Assembly (NCBI RefSeq): GCF_043641555.1
Contig: NZ_JBHZRJ010000004.1
Coordinates: forward strand, 479,040 to 543,039
Length of the DNA stretch: 64,000 nucleotides
Reading direction: 5' to 3'
Source of the DNA: Saccharospirillum alexandrii_A
GTDB lineage: Bacteria; Pseudomonadota; Gammaproteobacteria; Pseudomonadales; Natronospirillaceae
Shown: positions 43,422-51,743 of the stretch, piece by piece
Position numbering within the stretch: position 1 is the first letter of the stretch
Layout: every line of letters begins with the position of its first letter
Made by a program: the position numbers and the translations under genes
The notes under the pieces: generated by a model
The model's input: only the letters and a program-made list of their open reading frames with translations
Databases searched by the model: none
Told to the model about the DNA's origin: nothing

Positions 43422-44777
43422 ATGGCCACCCGCGAAGATACCTTGCTTGAACATGTCGACTACTGGCTCAGTGAGCTGGCTGAGGATCGTGAGCCCGCAG
43501 CAGACTGGCTGGAGGGGTTGTCGGAAGCCGATATTGCCTTTGCGCTCGAATGTTTGCCGTTCGAGCAACGCCTGACCATCTGGCAAACCGTGGCACCGGA
43601 ACTGCGCGGTGCGGTGCTGGTCGAGCTGCACGATGAGCATCGCCGCTCCTTGCTCAAAGCGGCTCCTCCGGAAGCCCTGCTGCAGTGGCTGGGCAAGACC
43701 GATCCGGAAGACTTGCTGGAGCTGATGGATGACCTGCCGGGGCAACTGGGCCGCAAAGTCCTGCACCGGATGGACAGCGAAGACCGTGAACAATTAAAGA
43801 ATGCCTTAACCTACGATGACGACCAGGTGGGCCGCTGGCTCAGTTTTAAAGTCATTACCGCCGACGCATCAACACCGGGCCGCTTGTTTCGCAAGGCGTT
43901 GCGGGAAACCGGTATTCCGGAAATGACCGACGTGATTGTCCTGCTCGGTGAAGACGGACGTTTTCAGGGCTGCTTGTCGCTCGATGCCGCCATGCAGACG
44001 CCCAGCACGGCACCACTGAGCGATTACGCCGATGACGAACTGACCCCGCTAAACCCGGCCTCTTCGCTGCACGAAGCGGCGCAGCGGTTGCGCGCAGCCG
44101 ATCGGGCCATGCTGCCGGTGGTGGATGAAACCGGCGCGGTGATGGGGCGATTCACCTCGCGTGATGCTCTCGATGTCATGCTGGAAGAAAAAGAACGCCA
44201 GATGATGCAATTGAGCAGCGGTCTTGATGAAGAAGATTTGTTCTCGCCGGTGCGTCGATCTGTGCCCAAACGCGGGCTTTGGTTGGGCATCAACCTGATC
44301 ACCGCGTTGCTGGCAGCCTGGGTGATCGGCCTGTTCGAACTGGCATTGTCGCAATGGGTGGCACTGGCGGTGATGATGCCGGTTGTCGCCAGCATGGGTG
44401 GCATTGCTGGCAGCCAAACGCTGGGGCTCGCCATTCGCGGTCTGGCGACGGGTCAATTGGGGGCGGCGAACGTGCGTAACCTGATTCGCAAAGAGCTGAT
44501 TCTCGGCACCATTAACGCCTTCTTCTGGGCCATTGCCATCGGCTTAATTGCCGCCTGGTGGTTCGACAGCTGGATGCTGATGTGGATCATCGCCTTCGCC
44601 ATTCTGGTCAACATCATCGCCGCGTCGCTGGCCGGCGTGATCGTGCCCTGGGTACTGTCGCGCATGAAAATCGATCCGGCCATTGCCGGCTCGGTCGTGC
44701 TGACCACGGTAACTGACGTCGTTGGCTTCTTCGCATTTCTGGGGACAGCGACCATTGCGTTGAGTTTGGCTGGTTAA
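43422..44777 (+). CDS. mgtE: MgtE-type magnesium transporter
   Basis: 451 residues. Domains in order: N-terminal helical superhelix (to about 130), paired CBS domains (about 135-265; RAADRAMLPVVDETGAVMG), a plug helix, and five membrane helices (285-450) containing MMPVVASMGGIAGSQTLGL. It is a homodimeric Mg2+ channel whose cytoplasmic domains close when Mg2+ is abundant. AAAGGGA precedes the ATG. Its stop overlaps the convergent LacI gene end by 4 bases. Confidence 0.95.
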   Translation: MATREDTLLEHVDYWLSELAEDREPAADWLEGLSEADIAFALECLPFEQRLTIWQTVAPELRGAVLVELHDEHRRSLLKAAPPEALLQWLGKTDPEDLLELMDDLPGQLGRKVLHRMDSEDREQLKNALTYDDDQVGRWLSFKVITADASTPGRLFRKALRETGIPEMTDVIVLLGEDGRFQGCLSLDAAMQTPSTAPLSDYADDELTPLNPASSLHEAAQRLRAADRAMLPVVDETGAVMGRFTSRDALDVMLEEKERQMMQLSSGLDEEDLFSPVRRSVPKRGLWLGINLITALLAAWVIGLFELALSQWVALAVMMPVVASMGGIAGSQTLGLAIRGLATGQLGAANVRNLIRKELILGTINAFFWAIAIGLIAAWWFDSWMLMWIIAFAILVNIIAASLAGVIVPWVLSRMKIDPAIAGSVVLTTVTDVVGFFAFLGTATIALSLAG

Positions 44778-45835
44778 CCCGTCTCGCGAACTTGCAGATG
44801 GGTTGGTAACACCCGGCTTTCATAGCGCTCCGGGTTTAATACCATCATGGCGGCCAGGCGACCTTTTTCGATGCTGGGCTGGTACACAGTGGTTATGGTG
44901 GGGTGCATCTGGCGGGCTTCGGGGATGTCGTCGAAGCCGACGATGCGCACGTCGTCGGGCACGCTTAAACCCATGTCACGGGCGACGCTTAACGCCGCCA
45001 GTGCCAGCTGATCCGACATGCACAGCATGGCGGTGGGACGGGGGGTCATCGCCAGGGCTTCTCGTGCGGCTTTTACGCCGTCGGCCCAGGTGCTTTCGTG
45101 GGTGTTCCAGACGCGGTCGTCGCCGAGCGTGTAATTGTGTGCCAGTGCGGAATCCCGGTAGGCTTCAAGGCGCTGACGGGAGATCGACATGCTTGCATCG
45201 AACAATTCGCTGCTGTCGATACGGCCTACATCGTCTGACTTGGTGAGCCGCAATCCGATGACGACGACGTCGCCCCGGGTTTGACTGAACACATGGTCAG
45301 CGGCTTGCCTGGCCCCACCGTAGTTGTCGACGTTTAACGACAAATGATTTTCCAGCGTGAAATCAACGGTGACAACCGGCTTATGTTGCCGCACCAGCCG
45401 GTCCAGTACGCTGAGATCGCGTGGTGGGCCGTACACGATGTAGCGGTCCGGAATCGATTCCATGGATTGCTCGTGATAGAACTCATCGCGTCCGGGCATT
45501 AGCAATAGGTTGGCTCTGGCGTCGTCGAGTACTTCGGAGACGCCTTGCAGGAATTCAGTCGCACAGCTGTCGCGAAAGTTGTAAGACAACCGTTCGGCCA
45601 ACATGACACCCACAATACCGGTAGCACCGGTACGCAAACTGCGGGCAGCAGCGTTAGGCCCGTGATAGCCCAGTCGCTTGCACTCGAGCAGGATGTGATC
45701 ACGCAGGCTGGCGGATAATTGGTCGGGTCGGTTGAAGGCATTGGAGATAGTGGCCGTGGAAACATTCAGTTCCCGGGCAACCGCCTTTAATGTCATCCGT
45801 CGCGACGCACTGCTGGAAGGTGCGGGCTTACTCAC
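44774..45835 (-). CDS. LacI-family regulator of the alpha-glucoside locus
   Basis: 353 residues. N-terminal helix-turn-helix TLKAVARELNVSTATISNAF with hinge NAAARSLRTG, then a periplasmic-binding-like effector domain (IVGVMLAERL.., PTAMLCMSDQLALAAL, VRIVGFDDIPEARQMHP). Start is GTG 45835 with a weak AGGT; ATG 45796 lacks any ribosome site. It lies downstream of the alpha-glucosidase gene on the same strand. The 14-bp near-palindromes at 51424 and 53231 are its probable operators. Confidence 0.9.
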   Translation of the reverse strand: MSKPAPSSSASRRMTLKAVARELNVSTATISNAFNRPDQLSASLRDHILLECKRLGYHGPNAAARSLRTGATGIVGVMLAERLSYNFRDSCATEFLQGVSEVLDDARANLLLMPGRDEFYHEQSMESIPDRYIVYGPPRDLSVLDRLVRQHKPVVTVDFTLENHLSLNVDNYGGARQAADHVFSQTRGDVVVIGLRLTKSDDVGRIDSSELFDASMSISRQRLEAYRDSALAHNYTLGDDRVWNTHESTWADGVKAAREALAMTPRPTAMLCMSDQLALAALSVARDMGLSVPDDVRIVGFDDIPEARQMHPTITTVYQPSIEKGRLAAMMVLNPERYESRVLPTHLQVRETG

Positions 45836-46050
45836 TCTGGTTATTACCTGCCGTTTTTATTGTTGGTTGTGACCGTAAGCTTGGGTCTTCTAGTGTCAAT
45901 CGAGTGCTGCTAACGCGCGTCGTCGTGGTTCATGTGGGGCAGGCGAGTGTAACCACCTGCCCGATGGAAGGCCAGTCATCAAACGGGATGCTGAATTCCA
46001 GTTCCGTTGATGACCAGCCCGCTTGTCGATGCCGGAGTATGGCCAGCCTG

Positions 46051-47655
46051 TTACTGCACCCAGGCGGCGACACTGTAGGCGGCAATGGTATCACTGCCTG
46101 ACTGCGTGAAACCCGGTACCGCGATTGCATTGCCCTCTACTTTGGCTGGCAAGGCGTTGGCGGTCATGTTGATGGCCACGGTGATGGTTTCCTGTGCATT
46201 GGTGCGCCGGAACAGCAGCAACGCCGGGTCACTCTCCAGCCATTCGAAGTCTCCGTTTTGTAAGGCCGGGTGCTCCTTGCGCCAGGCGAATAACCGGCGC
46301 GTGAAATTCAACGTCGACTCATCCACTTTGGATTGTTCGGATACTGCCAACTGACGGTGAATCGGTTCTACCGGCAACCAGCTGTGCCCGCCACTGGTGA
46401 ACCCGCCCATGGCTTCGTTGATCCACGGCATGGGGGTACGACAGCCATCACGCCCTTTGAATTCCGGCCAGAATTCGATGCCGAACGGGTCTTGCAGTTG
46501 TTCAAAGCCGACATCCGCTTCTGGTAAACCCAATTCTTCGCCCTGATACAAGCAGGGGCTACCGCGCAGGGTAGCCAGCAAGCTCAGCGCGGTTCGCACA
46601 AAACCGGCCGGGTCTTTGGCATCCTGACCCCAGCGCGTTGCACTGCGCACCACATCGTGGTTGCTCAGTGCAAAACAGGGCCAGCCATCACCGAGGTTGT
46701 CTTCCACCTTTTGAATGGTCTTGCGAATGTAGTCGGGGTCATGCGCATCATTGAGCAGTTCAAAGGTGTACGCCATGTGCAGCTTGTCGCCGCCCGAGGT
46801 GTACTGCGCCATGTATTTCATACCCTGGGGCGCGCCGATTTCGCCGACGGTGGTGGTGCCAGGGTAGTCGTTCATCACGCTGCGCAGGCGTTGCAAAAAG
46901 GCCAGGTTGTCATCGCGACACATCTGGTTGATGTGGTACTGACGACAAAACGGGTTTTTCGGATCGACACCTACAAACACTTTCTCCGGACTGTCGGCCA
47001 GGCCATTGTCGGTAAGCGAGGCGTCGTGGAAATACATGTTCACCACATCCAGACGGAACCCGTCGACGCCCAGATCGAGCCAGAACCGGGCGGTATCCAG
47101 AATGGCATCCTGTACGTCCCGGTTGTGGAAGTTCAGGTCTGGCTGGCTGTCCAGAAAGTTGTGCATGAAATACTGGCCACGGCGCGTATCCCATTGCCAG
47201 GCAGAACCACCAAACAGTGATAACCAGTTGTTGGGTGGCGTGCCGTCGGCTTTGGCATCGGCCCAGACATACCAGTCGGCTTTGTCGTTGGTACGGTCTT
47301 CCCGGCTGTCCTGAAACCATTCATGCTGGTCTGAGGTGTGGCTGTAGACCTGATCGATCAGCACTTTCAATCCGCGTTGATGCGCTTCATCGATCAGGTG
47401 CTTGAAGTCGTGTAATGAACCAAACATGGGGTCGACGTTGCGGTAGTCCGATACGTCGTAGCCAAAGTCCTTCATCGGTGAGGTGAAGAAAGGTGACAGC
47501 CAGATCGCATCGACATTCAACTGCGCGATGTAATCGAGTTTGGAGATGATGCCGGGAATATCCCCGATACCATCGCCGTTGCTGTCGAAATAGCTGCGCG
47601 GATAAATCTGGTAAATGACACCACCGCGCCACCAGTTCAGTTCAGTATTCGACAA
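46051..47655 (-). CDS. aglA: GH13 alpha-glucosidase (AglA-like)
   Basis: 534 residues, cytoplasmic (no signal). Catalytic residues of family GH13 are visible: nucleophile in DGFRLDVVNMYF (near 200), acid/base in TTVGEIGAPQ (near 270) and the third carboxylate in FALSNHDVVRSA (near 335). The N-terminus WWRGGVIYQIYPRSYFDSNGDG is typical of oligo-1,6-/alpha-glucosidases. It hydrolyses imported alpha-glucosides such as sucrose, maltose or trehalulose. It follows aglG by 12 bases in the transporter operon. Confidence 0.9.
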   Translation of the reverse strand: MSNTELNWWRGGVIYQIYPRSYFDSNGDGIGDIPGIISKLDYIAQLNVDAIWLSPFFTSPMKDFGYDVSDYRNVDPMFGSLHDFKHLIDEAHQRGLKVLIDQVYSHTSDQHEWFQDSREDRTNDKADWYVWADAKADGTPPNNWLSLFGGSAWQWDTRRGQYFMHNFLDSQPDLNFHNRDVQDAILDTARFWLDLGVDGFRLDVVNMYFHDASLTDNGLADSPEKVFVGVDPKNPFCRQYHINQMCRDDNLAFLQRLRSVMNDYPGTTTVGEIGAPQGMKYMAQYTSGGDKLHMAYTFELLNDAHDPDYIRKTIQKVEDNLGDGWPCFALSNHDVVRSATRWGQDAKDPAGFVRTALSLLATLRGSPCLYQGEELGLPEADVGFEQLQDPFGIEFWPEFKGRDGCRTPMPWINEAMGGFTSGGHSWLPVEPIHRQLAVSEQSKVDESTLNFTRRLFAWRKEHPALQNGDFEWLESDPALLLFRRTNAQETITVAINMTANALPAKVEGNAIAVPGFTQSGSDTIAAYSVAAWVQ

Positions 47656-47667
47656 GATTTCACTCCT

Positions 47668-48810
47668 TTATTTGACCGAGCCGGCCAACAGGCCGCGGAC
47701 AAAGTAACGTTGCATTGAAACGAAAACGACAAGCGGTACCAGCATGGTAATAAAGGCACCACTGGTCAGGATTTCCCAGTTATCACCGCGTGAACCCAAC
47801 AGTTCAACCAACTGCGCAGTCATCACGGTTTTGCCTTCACCCTGCCCAAGGAATACCAGGGCAACCAGGAGGTCGTTCCAGACCCATAGGAACTGGAAAA
47901 TGGCAAAGGAGGCCAGCGCCGGAATCGACAGCGGCAGTACAATGGTGCGGAACACTTCGAAGTGACTGGCACCGTCCATACGGGCCGATTCCATCACTTC
48001 TTTGGGCAAGCCGGCCATGTAGTTGCGCAATAAGTAAACCGCCAGCGGCAAACCGAACCCGGTATGCGCCAGCCAGACCCCACCGTAGGATTTAGCCTCC
48101 CAGCCGAAGATGCCTGACAGGCCGGTGTACATTCTGAGTACCGGAATCAGCGATATTTGCAACGGCACAACCAACAAACCCACGATGCCGGCCAGAATCC
48201 ATAACCGACCGGGGAAGTTCATCCAGGCCAGGGCGTAGGCCGCGAAAGCAGCGATCAGAATCGGAATGAACGTCGCGGGCAGGGTGACCGTCAGGGTGTT
48301 GATAAAGGCACGGCCAACCCCTTCAGAGGAAAGTACTTCTTCATAGTTGTTGAGCGTGAAGGTTGGCGGTACTTGTGAGACGTAAAACACACGTTCGCCT
48401 CGGGTGAGCTCGAACGGTTCGTCGGACTCCCAGCGGAACTGACCGTCTTCAGTCAGCGTCATGCGTGTGCCGTTATCCAGTGTAACCACTTCACCGGCCT
48501 GGTTGGCAGTGAGATCGGTCGGTCGCTGACCCCAGCTGTCCAGCGTACGTGCGCCTTCTTCAAACAACCGGTCTTCGATCACGAAAAGGTCGCCGGATTG
48601 CGTTTGTGCTTCAGCCGTAGGGGTACGGAAAACTTCGTTGCGCTCGGCCGGTGCCAGTGCGGTCCACCAGCCCGAGGTGGTCAGCGAGTCTTTGTCGCGA
48701 ACCGAGCTGATCAGCAGACCCAGGGTCGGTAGCGTCCACAACAGAACGAGCAGAAAAACAGTGGTGTGTTTGGCAAGGGTGGCCAAAGGCAGTTTGTTTG
48801 CTGATTGCAT
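47668..48810 (-). CDS. aglG: Alpha-glucoside ABC importer permease (AglG-like)
   Basis: 380 residues from ATG 48810, where GGAGG lies 6 bases upstream; the frame extends further but without a better start. After the first helix there is a large periplasmic insert of about 130 residues (RTPTAEAQTQSGDLFV.. ERVFYVSQVPPTFTLNNY), a feature of AglG. The permease coupling motif is EVMESARMDGASHFEVFRTI. It forms the channel with the preceding permease. The gap to aglF is 10 bases. Confidence 0.9.
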   Translation of the reverse strand: MQSANKLPLATLAKHTTVFLLVLLWTLPTLGLLISSVRDKDSLTTSGWWTALAPAERNEVFRTPTAEAQTQSGDLFVIEDRLFEEGARTLDSWGQRPTDLTANQAGEVVTLDNGTRMTLTEDGQFRWESDEPFELTRGERVFYVSQVPPTFTLNNYEEVLSSEGVGRAFINTLTVTLPATFIPILIAAFAAYALAWMNFPGRLWILAGIVGLLVVPLQISLIPVLRMYTGLSGIFGWEAKSYGGVWLAHTGFGLPLAVYLLRNYMAGLPKEVMESARMDGASHFEVFRTIVLPLSIPALASFAIFQFLWVWNDLLVALVFLGQGEGKTVMTAQLVELLGSRGDNWEILTSGAFITMLVPLVVFVSMQRYFVRGLLAGSVK

Positions 48811-48820
48811 CTTGGCCTCC

Positions 48821-49825
48821 TTATTGGTTTTCCATGCGGGCACGGCGGATGTTGTAGATCATCACCGGGGTTACCGCGAGCATAATGACAATAGCGACCG
48901 CACTGCCGCGTCCGATATCACCGGAACGGAACAGCTGGTCGTACATGAAGTTGGCCAACACCTGCGTTTCCCATTGACCGTTGGTCATGGCAAAGACAAT
49001 GTCGAAGATCTTGAGTACGAGAATGGTGATGGTGGTCCAGACGACGACAATGGTGCCGAAGATCTGGGGAATCACGATCTTGAAGAAAATCTGAAAGTTA
49101 TTGGCGCCTTCCATGATGGCGGCTTCCAGGGTGTCTTCGGGAACGCCGCGAATGGCCGCGCCCAATATCACCATGGCAAAGCCGGTCTGAATCCAGATCA
49201 GAATCACCATCAGCAGAATGTTGTTCCAGGGTTGCAGAGATATCCAGGCTTGAGGTTCGCCACCCAGTGCCATAACGACGGCGTTTAACAGGCCGATTTC
49301 TTCACCGGAGCCTTTGTAGTCGTAAATAAACTTCCAGATAACCGAGGCGCCTACGAACGAAATGGCCATCGGCAGAAACACCAGGGTGCGGGCAATCTGG
49401 CCCCACCACAGTCGGTCGGTCATGTACGCAATAACGAGTCCAAAGGCGGTGGACATGGTCGGTACGATGATCAACCAGAGAATATTGTTGCGAATCGCGA
49501 TTTGGAAACCGTCGTTCCCAAAAGCCCAGGCGTAATTGGCCAGGCCGACAAAGCCATCGGCGTTGCGATCCTGCACTGAATAAATCAGTGACGCAAAGAC
49601 GGGATACACCAGATAAACAACCAGAACCAGTACGGCCGGGCCAACAAATATCCAGGGGCGAATGCCTTCACGTAGTTTGTCACGCCGCTGACGATCCCTA
49701 TCGGACGTCAGGGATTCACTGGATAAAAAGCGATCCAGTATAAAGTTTGAACCAACAAAGAAGAGTGCGCTTAGACCGATTGCCAGAGCAATGACAAACG
49801 AGGCCGTTATGATTTGCGAAATCAC
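48821..49825 (-). CDS. aglF: Alpha-glucoside ABC importer permease (AglF-like)
   Basis: 334 residues with about eight helices; permease motif DTLEAAIMEGANNFQIFFKI. An extended N-terminal region with two helices (ASFVIALAIGLSALFFVGSN and IRPWIFVGPAVLVLVVYLV) separated by a charged cytoplasmic linker (RDRQRRDKLREG) is as in AglF. Partner of AglG. A 12-bp stem precedes it after aglE. Confidence 0.9.
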   Translation of the reverse strand: MISQIITASFVIALAIGLSALFFVGSNFILDRFLSSESLTSDRDRQRRDKLREGIRPWIFVGPAVLVLVVYLVYPVFASLIYSVQDRNADGFVGLANYAWAFGNDGFQIAIRNNILWLIIVPTMSTAFGLVIAYMTDRLWWGQIARTLVFLPMAISFVGASVIWKFIYDYKGSGEEIGLLNAVVMALGGEPQAWISLQPWNNILLMVILIWIQTGFAMVILGAAIRGVPEDTLEAAIMEGANNFQIFFKIVIPQIFGTIVVVWTTITILVLKIFDIVFAMTNGQWETQVLANFMYDQLFRSGDIGRGSAVAIVIMLAVTPVMIYNIRRARMENQ

Positions 49826-49855
49826 GGGGGATACTCCTGACCTAGACCGGTAATG

Positions 49856-49881
49856 AACTCGCCCCGGGTCCGGGGCGAGTT
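49856..49881 (-). promoter_or_regulatory. Strong stem-loop between aglE and aglF
   Basis: AACTCGCCCCGG-GT-CCGGGGCGAGTT forms a perfect 12-bp stem in the 80-base gap after the binding-protein gene. No T-run follows, so partial termination or 3'-end protection is more likely than full termination. Confidence 0.65.
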
Positions 49882-49905
49882 GTCCTTAGTGCAGTTCCCG
49901 ATTAC

Positions 49906-51261
49906 TTATCGGGCAGCATCCCAGGCGTCCTGAATGGAGCCAGCAACGTCTTCAGCAGAGTCACCGCCGACGAAGTCGACCATGCCAGTCCAGAAGGCGC
50001 CGGCGCCGATGGCACCCGGCATCAGGTCAGATCCGTCGAAACGGAAGGTAGTGGCGTTTTGCAGAATCTCGCCCTGACGACGCAAGGTGTCGTTGGCGTA
50101 CAGATCGTTGTTGACGTTGTTGTGCGGTGTCAGGAAGCCACCGTTGGCCATCCAGATTTCGTGGGCCAGCGGCGTAGTCAGGTACTCAAGCAGAGCTTGA
50201 GCGGCTTCGTTCTCACGCGGCATGGTGACGATGGTGCCTGCACCCAATACCGGAGCACCCAGGTCTTTCTCTGCGAAAGCCGGGAAGTAGAAGAAGTCGA
50301 TGTCTTCACCGATAACCGTACCTTCTGGGAAGAAGGCTGGAATGAAGCTCGCCTGACGGTGCATGAAGCAGCCGGGAGGAATGCTGAACAGACCGTTCGG
50401 GCTGTCGCGGAAGTCGGTTGTACCAACGGAGGCAACACCACCCTGAACGTAATCCGGGTTCTTGGCGAAATCACCGAACAATTCGATGGCTTCAACAACG
50501 CGTGGATCGTCGAATGGGATGCTGTTGTCGACCCAGCCGTCGTAGACTGATGGTTCGTGCAAACGCAGCATCATGTCTTCGACCCAGTCTGTCGCAGGCC
50601 AGCCAGTTGCTGCACCAGAACCCAGACCGATACACCAGGGGCTGACGCCGTCGTCAACCATTTGGTCGGACAGGGCGATCAACTCTTCCATGGTTTCCGG
50701 AACGTCGTAGCCGTAATCGGCGAAGTTATCCGGGGAGTACCAGACCAGGCTCTTCAGATCGACGCGGAAGAACACGCCGTAAAAGTCATCTTGGCCGTTT
50801 TCGTTCGGATAGGTACTCAGATCAACCCAGGATTGGCCGGCTGCGTAGTTTTCCAGAACGTTTTCACGCGTTGCATCGTCCAACGGCTGCAACAGACCAC
50901 GGCTGGCCATGTCTTTGGCCAGACCCGGCTGCGGGAAAATCGCCAGGTTAGGGGCTGAACCGGCTTGCAGGTCAATGACGATCTGCTGTTCGAAGCTGTC
51001 GGAGCCGGTATAACGAACGTCCGCACCGGTGGCCGCTTCAAAGTGGCTGACGATGCCTTCGAAAATGGCATTTTCAGGCGCAAGCCAGGGGCCAGCGACG
51101 GTCACGGTCTGACCGGACAGGTCCATATCTTCAAACGGAGCCAGGCTGTCCCAGTTGTAGTCGCCGCTGCCCTTGGTCGGGTTTACTTCAGCGGCAACAC
51201 CGGCAGACATGGCAGCGGAGACTGCGATGACGAGTGATTTTTTTACTAAGGAGGTTTTCAT
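49906..51261 (-). CDS. aglE: Alpha-glucoside-binding periplasmic protein (AglE-like)
   Basis: 451 residues from ATG 51261 (AAGGG upstream) with signal peptide VKKSLVIAVSAAMSAGVAAE. The mature protein is a family-1 carbohydrate-binding protein: QTVTVAGPWLAPENAIFEGI, TGSDSFEQQIVIDLQAGSAP, WPATDWVEDMMLRLHEP. It delivers sugar to AglFG. The longer upstream frame is the 5' leader, which contains an AATGCCGG/CCGGCATT stem at 51379-51400. Confidence 0.92.
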   Translation of the reverse strand: MKTSLVKKSLVIAVSAAMSAGVAAEVNPTKGSGDYNWDSLAPFEDMDLSGQTVTVAGPWLAPENAIFEGIVSHFEAATGADVRYTGSDSFEQQIVIDLQAGSAPNLAIFPQPGLAKDMASRGLLQPLDDATRENVLENYAAGQSWVDLSTYPNENGQDDFYGVFFRVDLKSLVWYSPDNFADYGYDVPETMEELIALSDQMVDDGVSPWCIGLGSGAATGWPATDWVEDMMLRLHEPSVYDGWVDNSIPFDDPRVVEAIELFGDFAKNPDYVQGGVASVGTTDFRDSPNGLFSIPPGCFMHRQASFIPAFFPEGTVIGEDIDFFYFPAFAEKDLGAPVLGAGTIVTMPRENEAAQALLEYLTTPLAHEIWMANGGFLTPHNNVNNDLYANDTLRRQGEILQNATTFRFDGSDLMPGAIGAGAFWTGMVDFVGGDSAEDVAGSIQDAWDAAR

Positions 51262-51423
51262 TATTTTGCCCTTTCGTGCTGTTTTATTATTGGTTTGGTT
51301 CGTACGTTTGCTGACTAAACAGCGCCAGCGGTTACTAAATGGTGCCAGTAGGTGCTGGGTTGAACGTTTTAATCGGTCAATGCCGGCCGAAACCGGCATT
51401 GGGCTTATTAAGCACCCTGTTAG

Positions 51424-51437
51424 CTTAATCGTTTAAG
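51424..51437. promoter_or_regulatory. LacI-type operator upstream of aglE
   Basis: CTTAATCGTTTAAG, a near-palindrome, identical in reverse complement to the site at 53231-53244. An extra half-site CTTAATCG is at 51504-51511. It sits 163 bases before the aglE start. Confidence 0.75.
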
Positions 51438-51600
51438 ACACGTTGTCATCTGCTTTTTTAGAACAATTTCTTCTGACCAGCAGACTTAACTACTTCTTAA
51501 CGTCTTAATCGATACAGCGTAGACGTGCTTTGGAGCATTTCCAGTCTAGACAACGGGAAATTAACACGGCCTGAACCTGGCTGAATTGACCCGTATCATC

Positions 51601-51743
51601 TCTAACAGCCTGTTACCGGAACATGGACGTTCCGGCAAAATTGATGACTGTTAAGTCATTGATTTTGTGAGAGAAGCAAAAATCGCAATTTTTGGTTCTC
51701 GTGTGTTGAAAAAAGGCAGGAAGCCTTTTTCAACAACCTGCTA
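51601..51743 (-). repeat. 143-bp MITE-like element, copy 2
   Basis: Same length as copy 1 and about 90% identical by eye in the opposite orientation. Its left-end motif TAGCAGGTTGTTGAA begins with the TAG that stops the sucrose phosphorylase gene. The other end is the palindrome TAACAGGCTGTTA. Hairpins correspond to those of copy 1. Confidence 0.82.
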
